Origin: Rhodocollybia butyracea
Taxonomy: Eukaryota > Basidiomycota > Agaricomycetes > Agaricales > Omphalotaceae
DNA: 64,000 nucleotides
Assembly: GCA_015501585.1 (NCBI GenBank)
Contig: JADNRY010000267.1
Span: 21,105 to 85,104, forward strand
Reading direction: 5' to 3'
Shown: positions 1 to 9,530 of the stretch, in pieces
Numbering within the stretch: position 1 is the first letter of the stretch
Layout: every line of letters begins with the position of its first letter
Notes under the pieces: generated by a model
The model's database searches: none
Told to the model about the DNA's origin: nothing
Seen by the model: the letters and a program-made list of their open reading frames with translations, nothing else
Program-made: the position numbers and the translations under genes

Positions 1-615
1 AACACTCTGACAACCTCGACACTCCGACCTGCTAGCCAACAACCCCTTACCTGCCACAACTGCGGTAGACCTGGACACATGGCAAGAAAATGCTGGTCCA
101 AGGGCGGTGGCATGGAAGGAAAAGGACCAAAGCAGGGTCAACCCTATAAGGGAAAGAACGAGCCAAAAGCCAACGCTGCCGAGACCGACAACAAAGACGC
201 CAATGAACCTATGGCAACATATGTGATGTCCGTAAAAGTCCCCAGCCACTTGAGTACGTTCCCATCCGTCACGAGTACTATGCCAAACGCTGATGCTGAG
301 GGTAGACAAAACGATCTCGTTCTAGGGAACTCAGCTCAGCGGGAGGTAGGAGGAAAGGACGTAGATGTAGACGTACATAGATATCCCACCGTTGAAACTA
401 AAGACTGCACTGCTTGCCATGGCAATACATCCCTGTATTCACCCTCAGTACCAGTGGTACAAATGTTCCTAGACTCGGAGCATCAGAGCACTGTTGGGTG
501 CAGAAATCCGACTTCACCGAGTACCCCGAGCTGGAGGGCAAAGCAGGTAGCAGCGCAATATCAGGCGAGGCGGGAAAATTCCAAATCATGGGCATCGGAA
601 CAGTGCAATTCGTGA
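1..615 (+). CDS. copia-1: C-terminal Gag and first half of protease (partial)
   Basis: The open frame runs in from the left edge, so the Gag N-terminus and 5' LTR lie outside the window. A CX2CX4HX4C zinc knuckle (CHNCGRPGHMARKC) is encoded at 52-93; this motif binds RNA in Gag of LTR retrotransposons. A Lys/Asn/Asp-rich linker follows, then the start of the aspartic protease, FLDS, at 466-477. From 478 this frame no longer makes sense, while the remainder of the protease motif (GASEHCW) continues in the -1 frame, which is the frame of pol. The element is therefore split exactly inside its protease active site. A one-base deletion is the simplest reading; a programmed -1 frameshift is possible, but I see no slippery heptamer at the site. 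Confidence 0.8.
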   Translation, partial: NTLTTSTLRPASQQPLTCHNCGRPGHMARKCWSKGGGMEGKGPKQGQPYKGKNEPKANAAETDNKDANEPMATYVMSVKVPSHLSTFPSVTSTMPNADAEGRQNDLVLGNSAQREVGGKDVDVDVHRYPTVETKDCTACHGNTSLYSPSVPVVQMFLDSEHQSTVGCRNPTSPSTPSWRAKQVAAQYQARRENSKSWASEQCNS

Positions 616-3600
616 CACGCGTAGACAGGAATGAGCGGGTAATAAAACTCCAGGCAGTGAGACACACACCATCGTTCGGGCACAACCTGATATCGATACC
701 GACCCTAGACCGCCGAGGTATGCGTGGCAAGTGGGGAAAAGGAGTCATGACGGTGAGGTCTCCAACCGGCGAGATAGCGATGCAGGGGTACGGCCGAGAC
801 AAAATGTATAAGGTGGAGGTCCTAGAATCAGGCCCAACATTAGCGAACTACTCGAGATCGCGGGACAGACCAGTAAACATACTGACCTGGCACAGGAGGC
901 TAGGCCATGTATCTATCCGCCGAATACTCCGCATGGCTAACCGCAAGTTGGTCGACGGTCTGAACATATCCAACCGCGAAATACAAGGGATGTGCGCAGA
1001 CTGCATCTACGGCAAAGCTACCAGACACCCGTTCGATGAAGTGCTCACACACAAAACGGAGGTATTGGAGAGAGTGCATATTGACCTGTTCGGTCCAGCA
1101 AGAACGCAGACAAAAGGTGGAGCGAGCTACATGCTGCTGTGCACCGACGGGAAGTCATCATTCCGAGTACCATTCTACTTGTCCGATAAAAGGAAAGAGA
1201 CGGGAGTAAAGAGGCTTCACCAGTACCATACAATGGCGGAGAAGCAGACGGGGAAGAAGCTAAAAACCATCCGGATAGATGGCGGTGGAGAGCTCAACAA
1301 TGGCCTGGTGGATGAATACTGCGCCGAGAACGGGATAGTCATTGAGAAAGTTCCACACGACTCATCAGCCGCTAATGGAACAGCTGAGAGAGCGTTTCGA
1401 ACAGTAATGGAGGGAACACGTACCATGATTGAAGATGCTGGATTGGCATATTCCTTCTGGGGAGAGGCGTCGTCAACATTTATCTACGTTGATAACTTCG
1501 TCCCATCCGCACACTACCCCGACTTGGTACCTATTGAGGCGTGGACGCAGAAACGCCAGGACATCGCACACCTGAGGCCGTTTGGCTGCGATTGCTGGGC
1601 AACACTGCCGAGAAGGAGAACAGATGGCAAGCTGGGCAGACAGGCGGTAAAAGGCAAACTCCTGGGATATATGGGGAGACGGGGGTATAGAATATGGGTA
1701 CCGGAGACAAAAACAATCGAGGAGTCGCATGACGTGACCTTTGAGGAGGGAGAACCGCACCGTACCAGGCAGCCAAAATTGCCAGAAGATGGTGGTTCAG
1801 AGGAACAGCCAATCCAGAGCAACCCTGAGCCTATCAGACAGGCAGATAACTCCGCACCTAATGTACCGGCACAGATGCCCGACCCTATTCCACATAGAGA
1901 TGACCCTGAAACGCGCGAAACGGACGCAGTACCAGACCCACCAGTAATGCCAATACCAGCAGATGAGCCCAGACGCAGCGCCCGCGGACACATACCATCA
2001 CGCCGCTTCATGGAGAGCGAGGAGTACAGCCAGCGGGAGGAGGATGCCCGAGAGGAAGGTGAAGCATGGACGTCGGCCCTAGCACTAGTCTCACAGATAC
2101 CATATGGGTTCGCCGCCACATCGGGCAATCTATGGGTCCCACAATCATACAATCAGGCAATGAAACGGCCAGACTTGTGGACAACCCCGATGGAAAAGGA
2201 GTACAACACGCTCCTTGAAAAGGGCTGCTGGGAACTAGTACCACTCCCACCGCATGCAAACCTGACAGGTGGAAGATGGACCTACGCGATTAAGTTCGAT
2301 GCGGAAGGGAATCTACTGAAGCGGAAGGCCCGATACGTTGCGCAGGGGTACACCCAGATCCAGGGACAAGACTACGATAAAACCTACGGTGGGGTGGCAC
2401 GTATGGAATCTGTCCGACTGGTGCTGGCAATTATGGCGGTACTGAAACTATCGATCTTCCAAGTAGACTTCACGGCAGCATTCCTCAACAGTCCTATTGC
2501 ACACGATGTTTACATGAAACAGCCGGAAGGCTTTATCAAACCAGGGACAGAGCACCTTGTGTGTAAATTGAAGAAATTGATATACGGGACGATGCAGGGA
2601 AGCCATGATTGGCAAAGGACACTTGCCGCGGGATACAAGGCTGACGGATATATAGCCTCCAGAGCAGACCCGTGTATACGGTATCGCCGGGATGGGGAAG
2701 AGTACACCATTACCAGCACATACGGCGACAACGTCTGCGGCGGTTCCTCAACAATGGATGGTAGAGCGAGAGCAGTCGAGGATCTGGGAAAGCGGTGGGA
2801 GGCAAATGAGGTCTTGACCGAAGTCCTACTCGGGATGACTATAAAACAGAACCCAGTAACAAAGGCGATCACCATATCTCAGAAGGCATACTTCCAACGT
2901 ATGCTGGAACACTTCAACCTTGACAATGTCAGACGGCGCAACACACCGCTACCGCCAAACGTCAAACTGACCAAATCACCATCTCCATTGCCAGAGGAAG
3001 AGCGCAAGTTCATGGAAGACAAACCGTATAGGCCCTTTGTTGGGTCAGCCATGTGGGGTCAGGTGTGTACAAGGCCTGACATGGCTTTCGCAACTGGATT
3101 ACTGGCACGTTACCAGCTCAACCCCGGACGCCAGCACTGGGAATGCGTAGTGTGGATGGCGGGATACATCCTCACAACACTCGACTACGACATTGTTTAC
3201 GAATGCCCGACAGACAACATAGCAGTACCGACGATGGCCCTGAAGCCATACGCATATGTGGACTCTGACCACGGTGGATGCCGGGACACATACCGCTCGA
3301 CATCCGGGTATGTTTTCTTTATGGCGGGCTCACCCGTATCGTGGAGTTCAAAGCGCCAAGCGACAGTAGCTTTATCAACAACGGAATCTGAATATATTGG
3401 GCTATCGCGGGTGACGCAGCAGGCGGTATGGCTGACATCCTTCCTATCGGAGGTGGACCTCGGACAGAAGGGCGCCATCGAACTACTAGGGGACAACTTC
3501 GGGTCGATATGCCTCACGGAGGACTCGAAACGACACGCACTGGTAAAACACATCGAGATGCGACACCACTACATCAAGGAGAAAGTCACCAGTGGAGAGG

Positions 3601-3719
3601 TTAAGGTGAAGAGGATCCGTTCAGGAGAGAACGTCGCCGACTTGTTCACGAAGGCGTTGAACGGCACAATGCACGCAAAATTGGTTGCACAACTACAGCA
3701 CTCAGATATGTATTCCTGA
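414..3719 (+). CDS. copia-1: Ty1/copia Pol polyprotein (protease, integrase, RT, RNase H)
   Basis: This 1,101-codon frame is meaningful from about 477 onward. Domains in order: rest of the protease; GAG-pre-integrase (LTWHRRLGHVS, CADCIYGKA, residues ~155-210); integrase core with the D, D and E positions visible at HIDLFGP, RIDGGGEL and NGTAERAFR (~222-325); a Pro/Glu-rich linker; copia-type reverse transcriptase starting near GCWELVP (~600) with FQVDFTAAFLNSPI; and RNase H (YVDSDHGG near 949, STTESEY, KHIEMRHHYI, ADLFTKAL at the end). The integrase-before-RT order defines Ty1/copia. The RT active site normally reads YxDD; here it is YGDN (2721-2732), which lacks the second catalytic Asp, so this copy is probably dead despite its long frame. 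The stop codon is at 3717-3719. No convincing polypurine tract or LTR start was found directly downstream. Confidence 0.92.
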   Translation: MPWQYIPVFTLSTSGTNVPRLGASEHCWVQKSDFTEYPELEGKAGSSAISGEAGKFQIMGIGTVQFVTRVDRNERVIKLQAVRHTPSFGHNLISIPTLDRRGMRGKWGKGVMTVRSPTGEIAMQGYGRDKMYKVEVLESGPTLANYSRSRDRPVNILTWHRRLGHVSIRRILRMANRKLVDGLNISNREIQGMCADCIYGKATRHPFDEVLTHKTEVLERVHIDLFGPARTQTKGGASYMLLCTDGKSSFRVPFYLSDKRKETGVKRLHQYHTMAEKQTGKKLKTIRIDGGGELNNGLVDEYCAENGIVIEKVPHDSSAANGTAERAFRTVMEGTRTMIEDAGLAYSFWGEASSTFIYVDNFVPSAHYPDLVPIEAWTQKRQDIAHLRPFGCDCWATLPRRRTDGKLGRQAVKGKLLGYMGRRGYRIWVPETKTIEESHDVTFEEGEPHRTRQPKLPEDGGSEEQPIQSNPEPIRQADNSAPNVPAQMPDPIPHRDDPETRETDAVPDPPVMPIPADEPRRSARGHIPSRRFMESEEYSQREEDAREEGEAWTSALALVSQIPYGFAATSGNLWVPQSYNQAMKRPDLWTTPMEKEYNTLLEKGCWELVPLPPHANLTGGRWTYAIKFDAEGNLLKRKARYVAQGYTQIQGQDYDKTYGGVARMESVRLVLAIMAVLKLSIFQVDFTAAFLNSPIAHDVYMKQPEGFIKPGTEHLVCKLKKLIYGTMQGSHDWQRTLAAGYKADGYIASRADPCIRYRRDGEEYTITSTYGDNVCGGSSTMDGRARAVEDLGKRWEANEVLTEVLLGMTIKQNPVTKAITISQKAYFQRMLEHFNLDNVRRRNTPLPPNVKLTKSPSPLPEEERKFMEDKPYRPFVGSAMWGQVCTRPDMAFATGLLARYQLNPGRQHWECVVWMAGYILTTLDYDIVYECPTDNIAVPTMALKPYAYVDSDHGGCRDTYRSTSGYVFFMAGSPVSWSSKRQATVALSTTESEYIGLSRVTQQAVWLTSFLSEVDLGQKGAIELLGDNFGSICLTEDSKRHALVKHIEMRHHYIKEKVTSGEVKVKRIRSGENVADLFTKALNGTMHAKLVAQLQHSDMYS

Positions 3720-3789
3720 CCTCAGACCTTGAGAGGCCATGCCATTACTGAGCCCAACTTCAACTCAACACCACCTGTATGTAATCATA

Positions 3790-4330
3790 TATTTCCCTAT
3801 TTGGTCATACAGCTTTGACGTCCTCCGGCCTAGAGCGGGCAATTACAGCCTATTCTCTCCATAGAGTGCTCTGATTTCGCTTCAGGCATATATATATTAT
3901 GCAGAGACTATGCCTGTACCACTAGTATATTAAACATCCCTACTTTTATTTCGATTTTTTACAACACAGCCACAGACCCAAACATCGAAGCAGTGCTAGT
4001 ATTACACCATATACCTGCTTTAATTTCGCTTTAGGTGCCTACTGTACATCTGTAAACACTGTATAGACTGCTATTAGGTAGATTACCCATGCATAAACGA
4101 GCTTTTAGGCCGCTTTGCTGGCATTCTAACTATGGTAATAAAACAGCTTTGACCGCAGCTATCGCTGTAATTTCGCTTCAGGGACCTATTATATATGTAA
4201 AAATACTATCTACACTCTTATAGGGCGGAATATCCATGTAGAAGCAGGCTTTTTAGGCCGCTTTTACTATTTTGATGGCATTACCCAATTTGGTAATGCT
4301 CAGCCAGCTTTGACCGAACGTCATCTAGAT
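3790..4330. repeat. Degenerate tandem repeat, period about 148-160 bp
   Basis: Three spaced copies of ATTTCGCTTYAGG start at 3874, 4023 and 4170 (spacing 149 and 147). CAGCTTTGAC recurs at 3810, 4144 and 4304, and a TTTTAGGCCGCTTT block at ~4102 and ~4252. The units are strongly diverged. They lie just downstream of copia-1 pol, so they may belong to its 3' UTR or LTR, but no LTR boundary is visible. Confidence 0.6.
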
Positions 4331-5993
4331 TTTTTGATGCAATCCATCCCCTTATGGTGCCTAATCCACCTCGGAGTAGTGCTCAAATCTTAATACATTA
4401 TATATAGTCTTTTTTGGGCTAGCTACCATCCCAGAAATTGCCTAAATAGGCCCGTAAATAACCTATTTTCGTCCAGCCACCCAAAAGCTGCAACGAATAA
4501 GTCACATGACCTCATCAAATGCGAACATAGAGGGATTAAAATGCCCCTACACTCTTACTGTACAGTAGCTTACTGGGTTTATTATCATAATCTCCACAAC
4601 AGGTACTGGGGTATTTAAATAATGCTACTGAAGCGGCTGTGAAAGAAGGAAGAAAGACGCGAAAATAACCACGTGACCGCGCTTGGAAAAACTTAAAAGA
4701 AATGATGGATCTGCGCCTTCATCAGTCTTTCAGACTGTCTTCTGTACATGAAGAAAGTTTATTAGATGTCCGGAGAGTAGGAGCGGGAGACACTGTTCTA
4801 AGAATTGAACGCAAATCATGGCAACCATCCTTAACCAAAACTACTGGAATACAAGTAATTTACTTAAGCACCATCTAAGCATCCTTTGAGTTTGGAATGA
4901 CAAGTAAGATATACTGAAGAATCAGGAGAGCGAGTAGGTGTACAGCAACTAGACGCGGTAGTGTGAACAATGAAAGACAATGGAAGGACAATGTTGGAGT
5001 CGGAGTTGTAGCGCAATGCTAATGGCAGGCGAGAGTGAGCCAATGCGACAGCAAATTGGAAAAAAACAAGCACAGCGAACAAAAGTAGTCGAAACAGAGG
5101 AATGGCGATGCAATATAATCAGATGGTGAATATGAAGCGTCGAAGCGGAACGATGGTGATGTAGCGCATTGTGGCGCGTGAAACCGATAACCAGACGGCG
5201 AATGAGAAGTGTCAAGAAGGAAGAACAACGACAAGGCACTTTGCACGATGATTAGGGTCAGCAACAAAAGGGCGAGAGCGAAACTGGTCTTGGCGAGAGA
5301 ACAAAAGGCAGCGCGGAATTATGGAGAGGCGGGCAGTGAAAGAACCAGCTGCGCGGGATATGACACAAGAAAAAAGTCAAAGATTTCAAAGAAGACTTGT
5401 CTTCGCGATGGGTAAGGGCGAGGGATGCTCTCAATACAGCGGGGACGTGGAGAATCGTCTCATCTCCTTCAAGGTCCAAGGAAATAGCGAAGAAGATGTC
5501 GACACACGTTAGCAGGGTTTAGCAGGGCCCAGAGGCCCTGCTACTTGTAAATTGGGGATGCAAGCACAAAGTACACTGCGTACTCTGCCCTAACTTCCCT
5601 TCCCCTCCCATGCCAAGCAGAGAGCGCTACGCTGAGCTGGGTGCACTGGGGTAATACAATATGCCGCATTGGTATAGAATATCGCCGCCTTGCACCGGGT
5701 AGGGACAGTAACAGCAGCGCAGTGGCTGCAAATGTTCACCACTCTGTAGGAAGATCAGTTGCATCACCACTGTTCAGGAGTAAACGTTGGGTTTCCAAAG
5801 AAACGATATATTTTGAACTAATCTGAACAAGTCGAGTACGCTCGAGAGTAGCAGCCAGCTGCTTTTCTTGTGCGATGTATGAGGAAATGGACGACAGATC
5901 GAGGAGAGGCATCGGAGAAGTCACTCGCCCCGGCGCTGCTAGCAGACTCGGCCAATTTGTCTGGTTTGGCCACAAACTCTGAATCTGTCTAGA
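4331..5993. other. Intergenic, no gene recognised
   Basis: Several short overlapping frames occur on both strands between 4860 and 5830, but none has a recognisable domain or an intron pattern. A 9-bp-arm hairpin (AGCAGGGCC/GGCCCTGCT, 4-nt loop) sits at 5521-5542. Nothing else could be supported. Confidence 0.5.
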
Positions 5994-6287
5994 ATGAATC
6001 AAGACAATTCTAGAAATGATAATGTTAATAAGATGTCAGTAGTACTAACCACTTGGGTCACTCCAGAGGAGTATGACCAAAGACAAGGAAAAGGGGCTTG
6101 TACTTACTGTGAAAAGATAGACCACTTTGCCCAACACTGCCCACAACAGCATGAACATGTGTCAGGTCAAGCTGCATTTATTGAAACTTCCAGAAAAATA
6201 CCCGACAACATTATAATTGAAGTTAAAGATGAAATTTGGGATATTGATGGCACACTCTTGGGAAGGAATGCAAAAGGGGATGGTTAA
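5994..6287 (+). pseudogene. Gag zinc-knuckle fragment
   Basis: A 97-codon frame containing CTYCEKIDHFAQHC, a CX2CX4HX4C zinc knuckle at residues ~36-50, preceded by TPEEYDQRQGKGA, the kind of basic/polar lead seen before Gag knuckles. It ends at a TAA; the following ~1.2 kb has no long frame. The initiating ATG shown is simply the first in frame; the upstream Gag matrix/capsid portion is missing or too decayed to see. Confidence 0.6.
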
Positions 6288-7700
6288 AAGGACATCGACC
6301 AGATAAACATCCTAGCATCTCAAGAACCAGATGCTCAGAGTCACAATGATTACACCCCAATAACTCTGCTTGCAACTCAAGTGGAAACATCACCAGAAAT
6401 TATTTCCATGATTTTAACCCACCTCAATACATCTATCTGCAGAGCAAAATCAATTAACAGGTTTTTGCAGGTTTTATCCAATATCTATGCCTCACCTTTC
6501 ACCAATGATTGTAAATGAGATTATTGGTCAAATAAGCCCAATTATGCCTTGAATTATGCCATATACTCCGACTCTATAGAAAGCAATGCACCATGTATTG
6601 TGCTACTGAGAGTTCTCGCCAGAAAAAACCACAAAGAATGTCAACGCTACGCCAATAACCTCTGAAATGCCACTAGTTATAGCAGATAGTGTGCCCAGAA
6701 ACTGAAGAAAAAACATCAGGAAATGAACAAGCTTTGAAAGACATGTAAAAGTGCTGAATGAGAAGGGGAAAGGAAGAAAGTTCTTGGACGATTTGATGAG
6801 TTTCAGACCAACCTAAGATGAAACAGCTATATCATACCCGCTTTTTCATCTAATAATACATCTCATCAATATCGCATCAAGTCATAACTTGGTCATAAAA
6901 TAATAATACATCTCCAATTCTCGCCACTTGGACAACATGAGATTCAAATACCAGATTGGTATTAATGCTTACTGAAATGCATGGATCTGTGTCCAAGACA
7001 CAGATACTACAGTGACAAGTTTCAAGTTCAGGAAATGAAATGTCCGAAAGTCCACTATTCCCATAAAAATCATCAATCAGACGGCACCAATTGACATCAA
7101 AGCCACCATCAAATCACTGATATGCAAACAGCTGTATGCAATCAAGCAATCAGAAAAATTTGAAACAATCATTTTGATTGATGGACTTCCCATAAATCAG
7201 ATCCATGGACATAGTACCACCCAACATGCTGATGTACTATTGAAATCATGATGTTTATTGTCCCGGGTCTGATGCAACTAATGTGGCATGGAAAATACAC
7301 CAATTACAGTAATGACACTAACGACACTAATGTCCAATTAATGACCAATTAACAGGCCATCACATAACATCCATTTGAAGTCAGGATGCTTGAACTCATG
7401 AACATCTTTACTTGAGATGCAACTGATAGGTGCAATCCCACTAACTATGACCAGATAACCTAACTCCTATGTGGCCTCAGAGGGTTTCGGCCTTAAGGGG
7501 GGAGTACTGTTATGACCCGGATCTAAATCCTATACACCCAATCTTTTTTCTTCTGTAACCAACTATGAACACTATCATTAATACTTCTACTTAACATTTT
7601 ACATTCATTAGTTATTCAACACCATTTGGGTTAATGCTGCACACATTCTTCGAGAACACCAGAATGATCTTTAACAGTCACTGCACAGTCTGCACAGTCA

Positions 7701-8026
7701 TGACATCATTCTAGCTCCACAACTATGATGTCATCTTGCTACTCCACAATCATGATGTCATTCCGTTGCTCCGCAGTTATGATATCACATCACTGCTCCA
7801 CAGCTATGACATCATTGCATAGCCTCTTTACATCAATGACTCAATATCAGTCATTGCACAGCCAGATATCTGAGTCAACTACGGTTCCGCATACATGACT
7901 CAATATTAGTCATTGCACAGCATTACATAGTCAGACTGACTCATCCGCAGTATTTCCGCAGTTATGACTCAAATCTAGTCATTCCGCAGCATTTCCTAAC
8001 TAGTACACATTGCACAGTATATAAGT
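7701..8026 (+). promoter_or_regulatory. LTR U3 promoter: periodic bZIP-like sites plus TATA box
   Basis: Five CRE-like octamers TGAYRTCA start at 7701, 7726, 7753, 7780 and 7807 (spacing 25, 27, 27, 27 bp). Five AP-1/Gcn4-type heptamers TGA[C/G]TCA follow at 7837, 7871, 7896, 7937 and 7965. A TATA box, GTATATAAG, lies at 8018-8026. The order (activator array, TATA, transcribed part) is that of a Pol II LTR promoter. Binding by fungal bZIP factors such as Gcn4/CpcA or Atf1/CREB types is inferred from the motifs only. Confidence 0.65.
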
Positions 8027-8108
8027 AGTCTAGATTTACCAATGTATGTGAGACGTATTATTTTTCTTAAATCCAAACCCCCACTTGTGTGAATCACCAG
8101 ACCAACTC

Positions 8109-8345
8109 ATTGTATCTTGTTGAGCTATCTCCAAGTTACAATACACATTTATACATCTTGTTGAGCTAACTCCAAGTTGTATCCACTAACATTCACCTGT
8201 TGAGCTATCTCCGAGTATTAGACACCACACTCACTACTACTTGTTGAGCCATCTCCGAGTACTAGTTCTGATTCATATTACTGCTTGTTGAGCTATCTCC
8301 GAGGGTAATCATATTATTATTTGTCGAGCTATCTCCAAATAATAA
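8109..8345 (+). repeat. Six tandem hairpins with a conserved 12-nt loop (LTR leader region)
   Basis: Six copies of the loop TTGAGCTATCTC (with one- or two-base variants) begin at 8120, 8161, 8200, 8244, 8288 and 8324, spaced 36-44 bp. Each is flanked by arms that pair: ATTGTATCTTG/CAAGTTACAAT (10 of 11), ATACATCTTG/CAAGTTGTAT (9 of 10), ACTACTACTTG/CGAGTACTAGT (10 of 11 with one G-U) and TTATTATTTG/CAAATAATAA (10 of 10). Copy 5 pairs with a small internal loop; copy 3 pairs poorly. Outside the closing CTTG/CRAG pairs the arms differ between copies while pairing is kept, which points to a conserved RNA (or cruciform) structure. The array lies ~80-320 bp after the TATA box, so it should be in the transcribed leader. 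Confidence 0.75.
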
Positions 8346-8538
8346 GTTCTGTGAGTTTCGTATTACAAACTAGTTACTAACTTTACTTGAGCCTAGTTGT
8401 TTGAGTATATATTTTTTGCCTAGCGGTTTCAACAAACGGAAAGGCTTGCTCTATAATCTCATTAATTTCTCTTATCATTTTTACTGCCGAGTTACGTACT
8501 GTGAAGGTTTGGACGAGACTATTGATCGAGTCATAACA

Positions 8539-9530
8539 GGCTCTAGGCTACGCTTGTGGGCGTACCTTCACGGCTCGCTGAGTATTATTGTTAAGTTCTT
8601 TGCCTCGGCAACAGCTATCACGCTTGGGCTCCGTATAACTCTCTTATTGCATTGTATAACACGTACAAAGTGTCAAAATGTACGGTTACACGCCTTAGGC
8701 CAATTTTAGGCCTAATAACGTCGAAGAATTTTACGCTCAACCTCTCAATAGAGCCGTCGAAAATTAAGATATGCACATGCTTCCTGTGTTTGATAACTAG
8801 CATAAAGTTGATTCCGTTTAGGAGACACCGGATCTCCCACTTCTTGTAGGTTGCGACCATCATGTCCACCTGTGAGCCAAAGACTCATATGAGATTTAAG
8901 ATTGTCGGAGCCTCTAGTCTATTCTGATAAAGCGTTTAAAGGGGAGAAAAGTACTGGTAATTGCGTCAGCTAGGGCGATGGTAATAAGAAAAGAAATTGT
9001 ACACACCTACTAACAAACACTTTTTGCAACATCTATGAGGGAGAAGCACTGGAAGGCGGTGTAACATCCACCTTGACAGAGCGCACTAAAGAAGGATGGA
9101 GCTTTTCAGCGATAATGGAGCACAAAAGCAAGAAATACGTACCAAGTCTTGCAGTAGACTCTATTTTTATTTCATCGGTGAACGGTTTGAAGCAAGATAC
9201 AAAACCCAGCGCTTGTTAGTCGTAAGCACGTGATCTATTAACGAGCCCTATCGATGAAAGCCACAACTATGAATTATTTTCTTTTTCATGTTGAATCATT
9301 GTTCTTATGCTTGTCACGCCGCAAACGCACTGCAACATATGTTTTTAAAACTCCTGATACCTTCGAATTTGGGACTACTATAAATATGGCACTGCGAGTG
9401 CTGATCACAGCTCAAGTCATAGCTACGCATTGGCTATGCATCCCAGGCAAGTATTTAGCGTGATATGGGGCCCCGGCAGTTCCTAAATGGGACCACATTG
9501 GTTATACTACCGCTACCACTACCAATACTG
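8539..9530. other. Mostly featureless DNA after the LTR
   Basis: No intact gene. The only recognisable content is a diverged relative of the TET/JBP gene 5' exons at about 8920-9085, listed separately. Short frames on both strands near 8400-8870 have no known domain. Confidence 0.5.
8920..9085 (-). pseudogene. Decayed paralogue of the 5' exons of the TET/JBP-like gene
   Basis: The minus strand carries RSVKVDV at ~9065-9085, then an intron-like gap ending CTAG, then a stretch resembling exon 2 of the gene at 12338-12613 (starting L-T, followed by a Ser/Pro/Leu run and NALSE against SVLSEK). Spacing and order match that gene's first two exons, but the copy has stops and no downstream exons. 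It is recognised only by comparison within the window. Confidence 0.4.

Larger units (their letters stand above)
5994..8538 (+). mobile_element. Decayed LTR retrotransposon with 3' LTR (no recognisable pol)
   Basis: From left to right: a zinc-knuckle Gag fragment (5994-6287), about 1.2 kb of stop-ridden sequence, a polypurine tract (AAGGGGGGAG, ~7497-7504) and a complete LTR (7508-8538). No protease, RT or integrase motifs were recognised between 6288 and 7496, so this is either a non-autonomous element or one that has lost pol. The CCHC Gag and TGTTATGAC LTR start resemble Ty3/gypsy elements of fungi (inference). The 5' LTR was not found. Confidence 0.7.
7508..8538 (+). repeat. Complete 1,031-bp LTR with 9-bp terminal inverted repeats
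   Basis: It begins TGTTATGAC (7508-7516) and ends GTCATAACA (8530-8538), exact reverse complements, in the TG...CA form expected of an LTR. The polypurine tract immediately before it makes it a 3' LTR in + orientation. It holds a U3-type array of bZIP-like sites, a TATA box and a six-hairpin array, listed separately. Confidence 0.82.

Noticed and set aside
1473..2152. Several antisense reading frames within copia-1
   Set aside because: They are shadows of the Pol frame without own motifs; Pol carries clear domain signatures on the + strand.
3720..4330. 3' LTR of copia-1
   Set aside because: No TG...CA borders, polypurine tract or second copy could be found; only tandem repeats are supported.
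4864..5512. Overlapping short frames on both strands
   Set aside because: No domain, no splice pattern, mutually exclusive; treated as noise.
5994..6287. Cellular CCHC zinc-finger gene
   Set aside because: It is followed by decayed sequence, a polypurine tract and an LTR, so a retroelement Gag is the better reading.
8109..8345. CRISPR-like spacing of a short repeat with variable spacers
   Set aside because: Eukaryotic context, no cas genes, repeat only ~21 bp, and the variable parts pair with each other across each repeat, which identifies hairpins inside an LTR.
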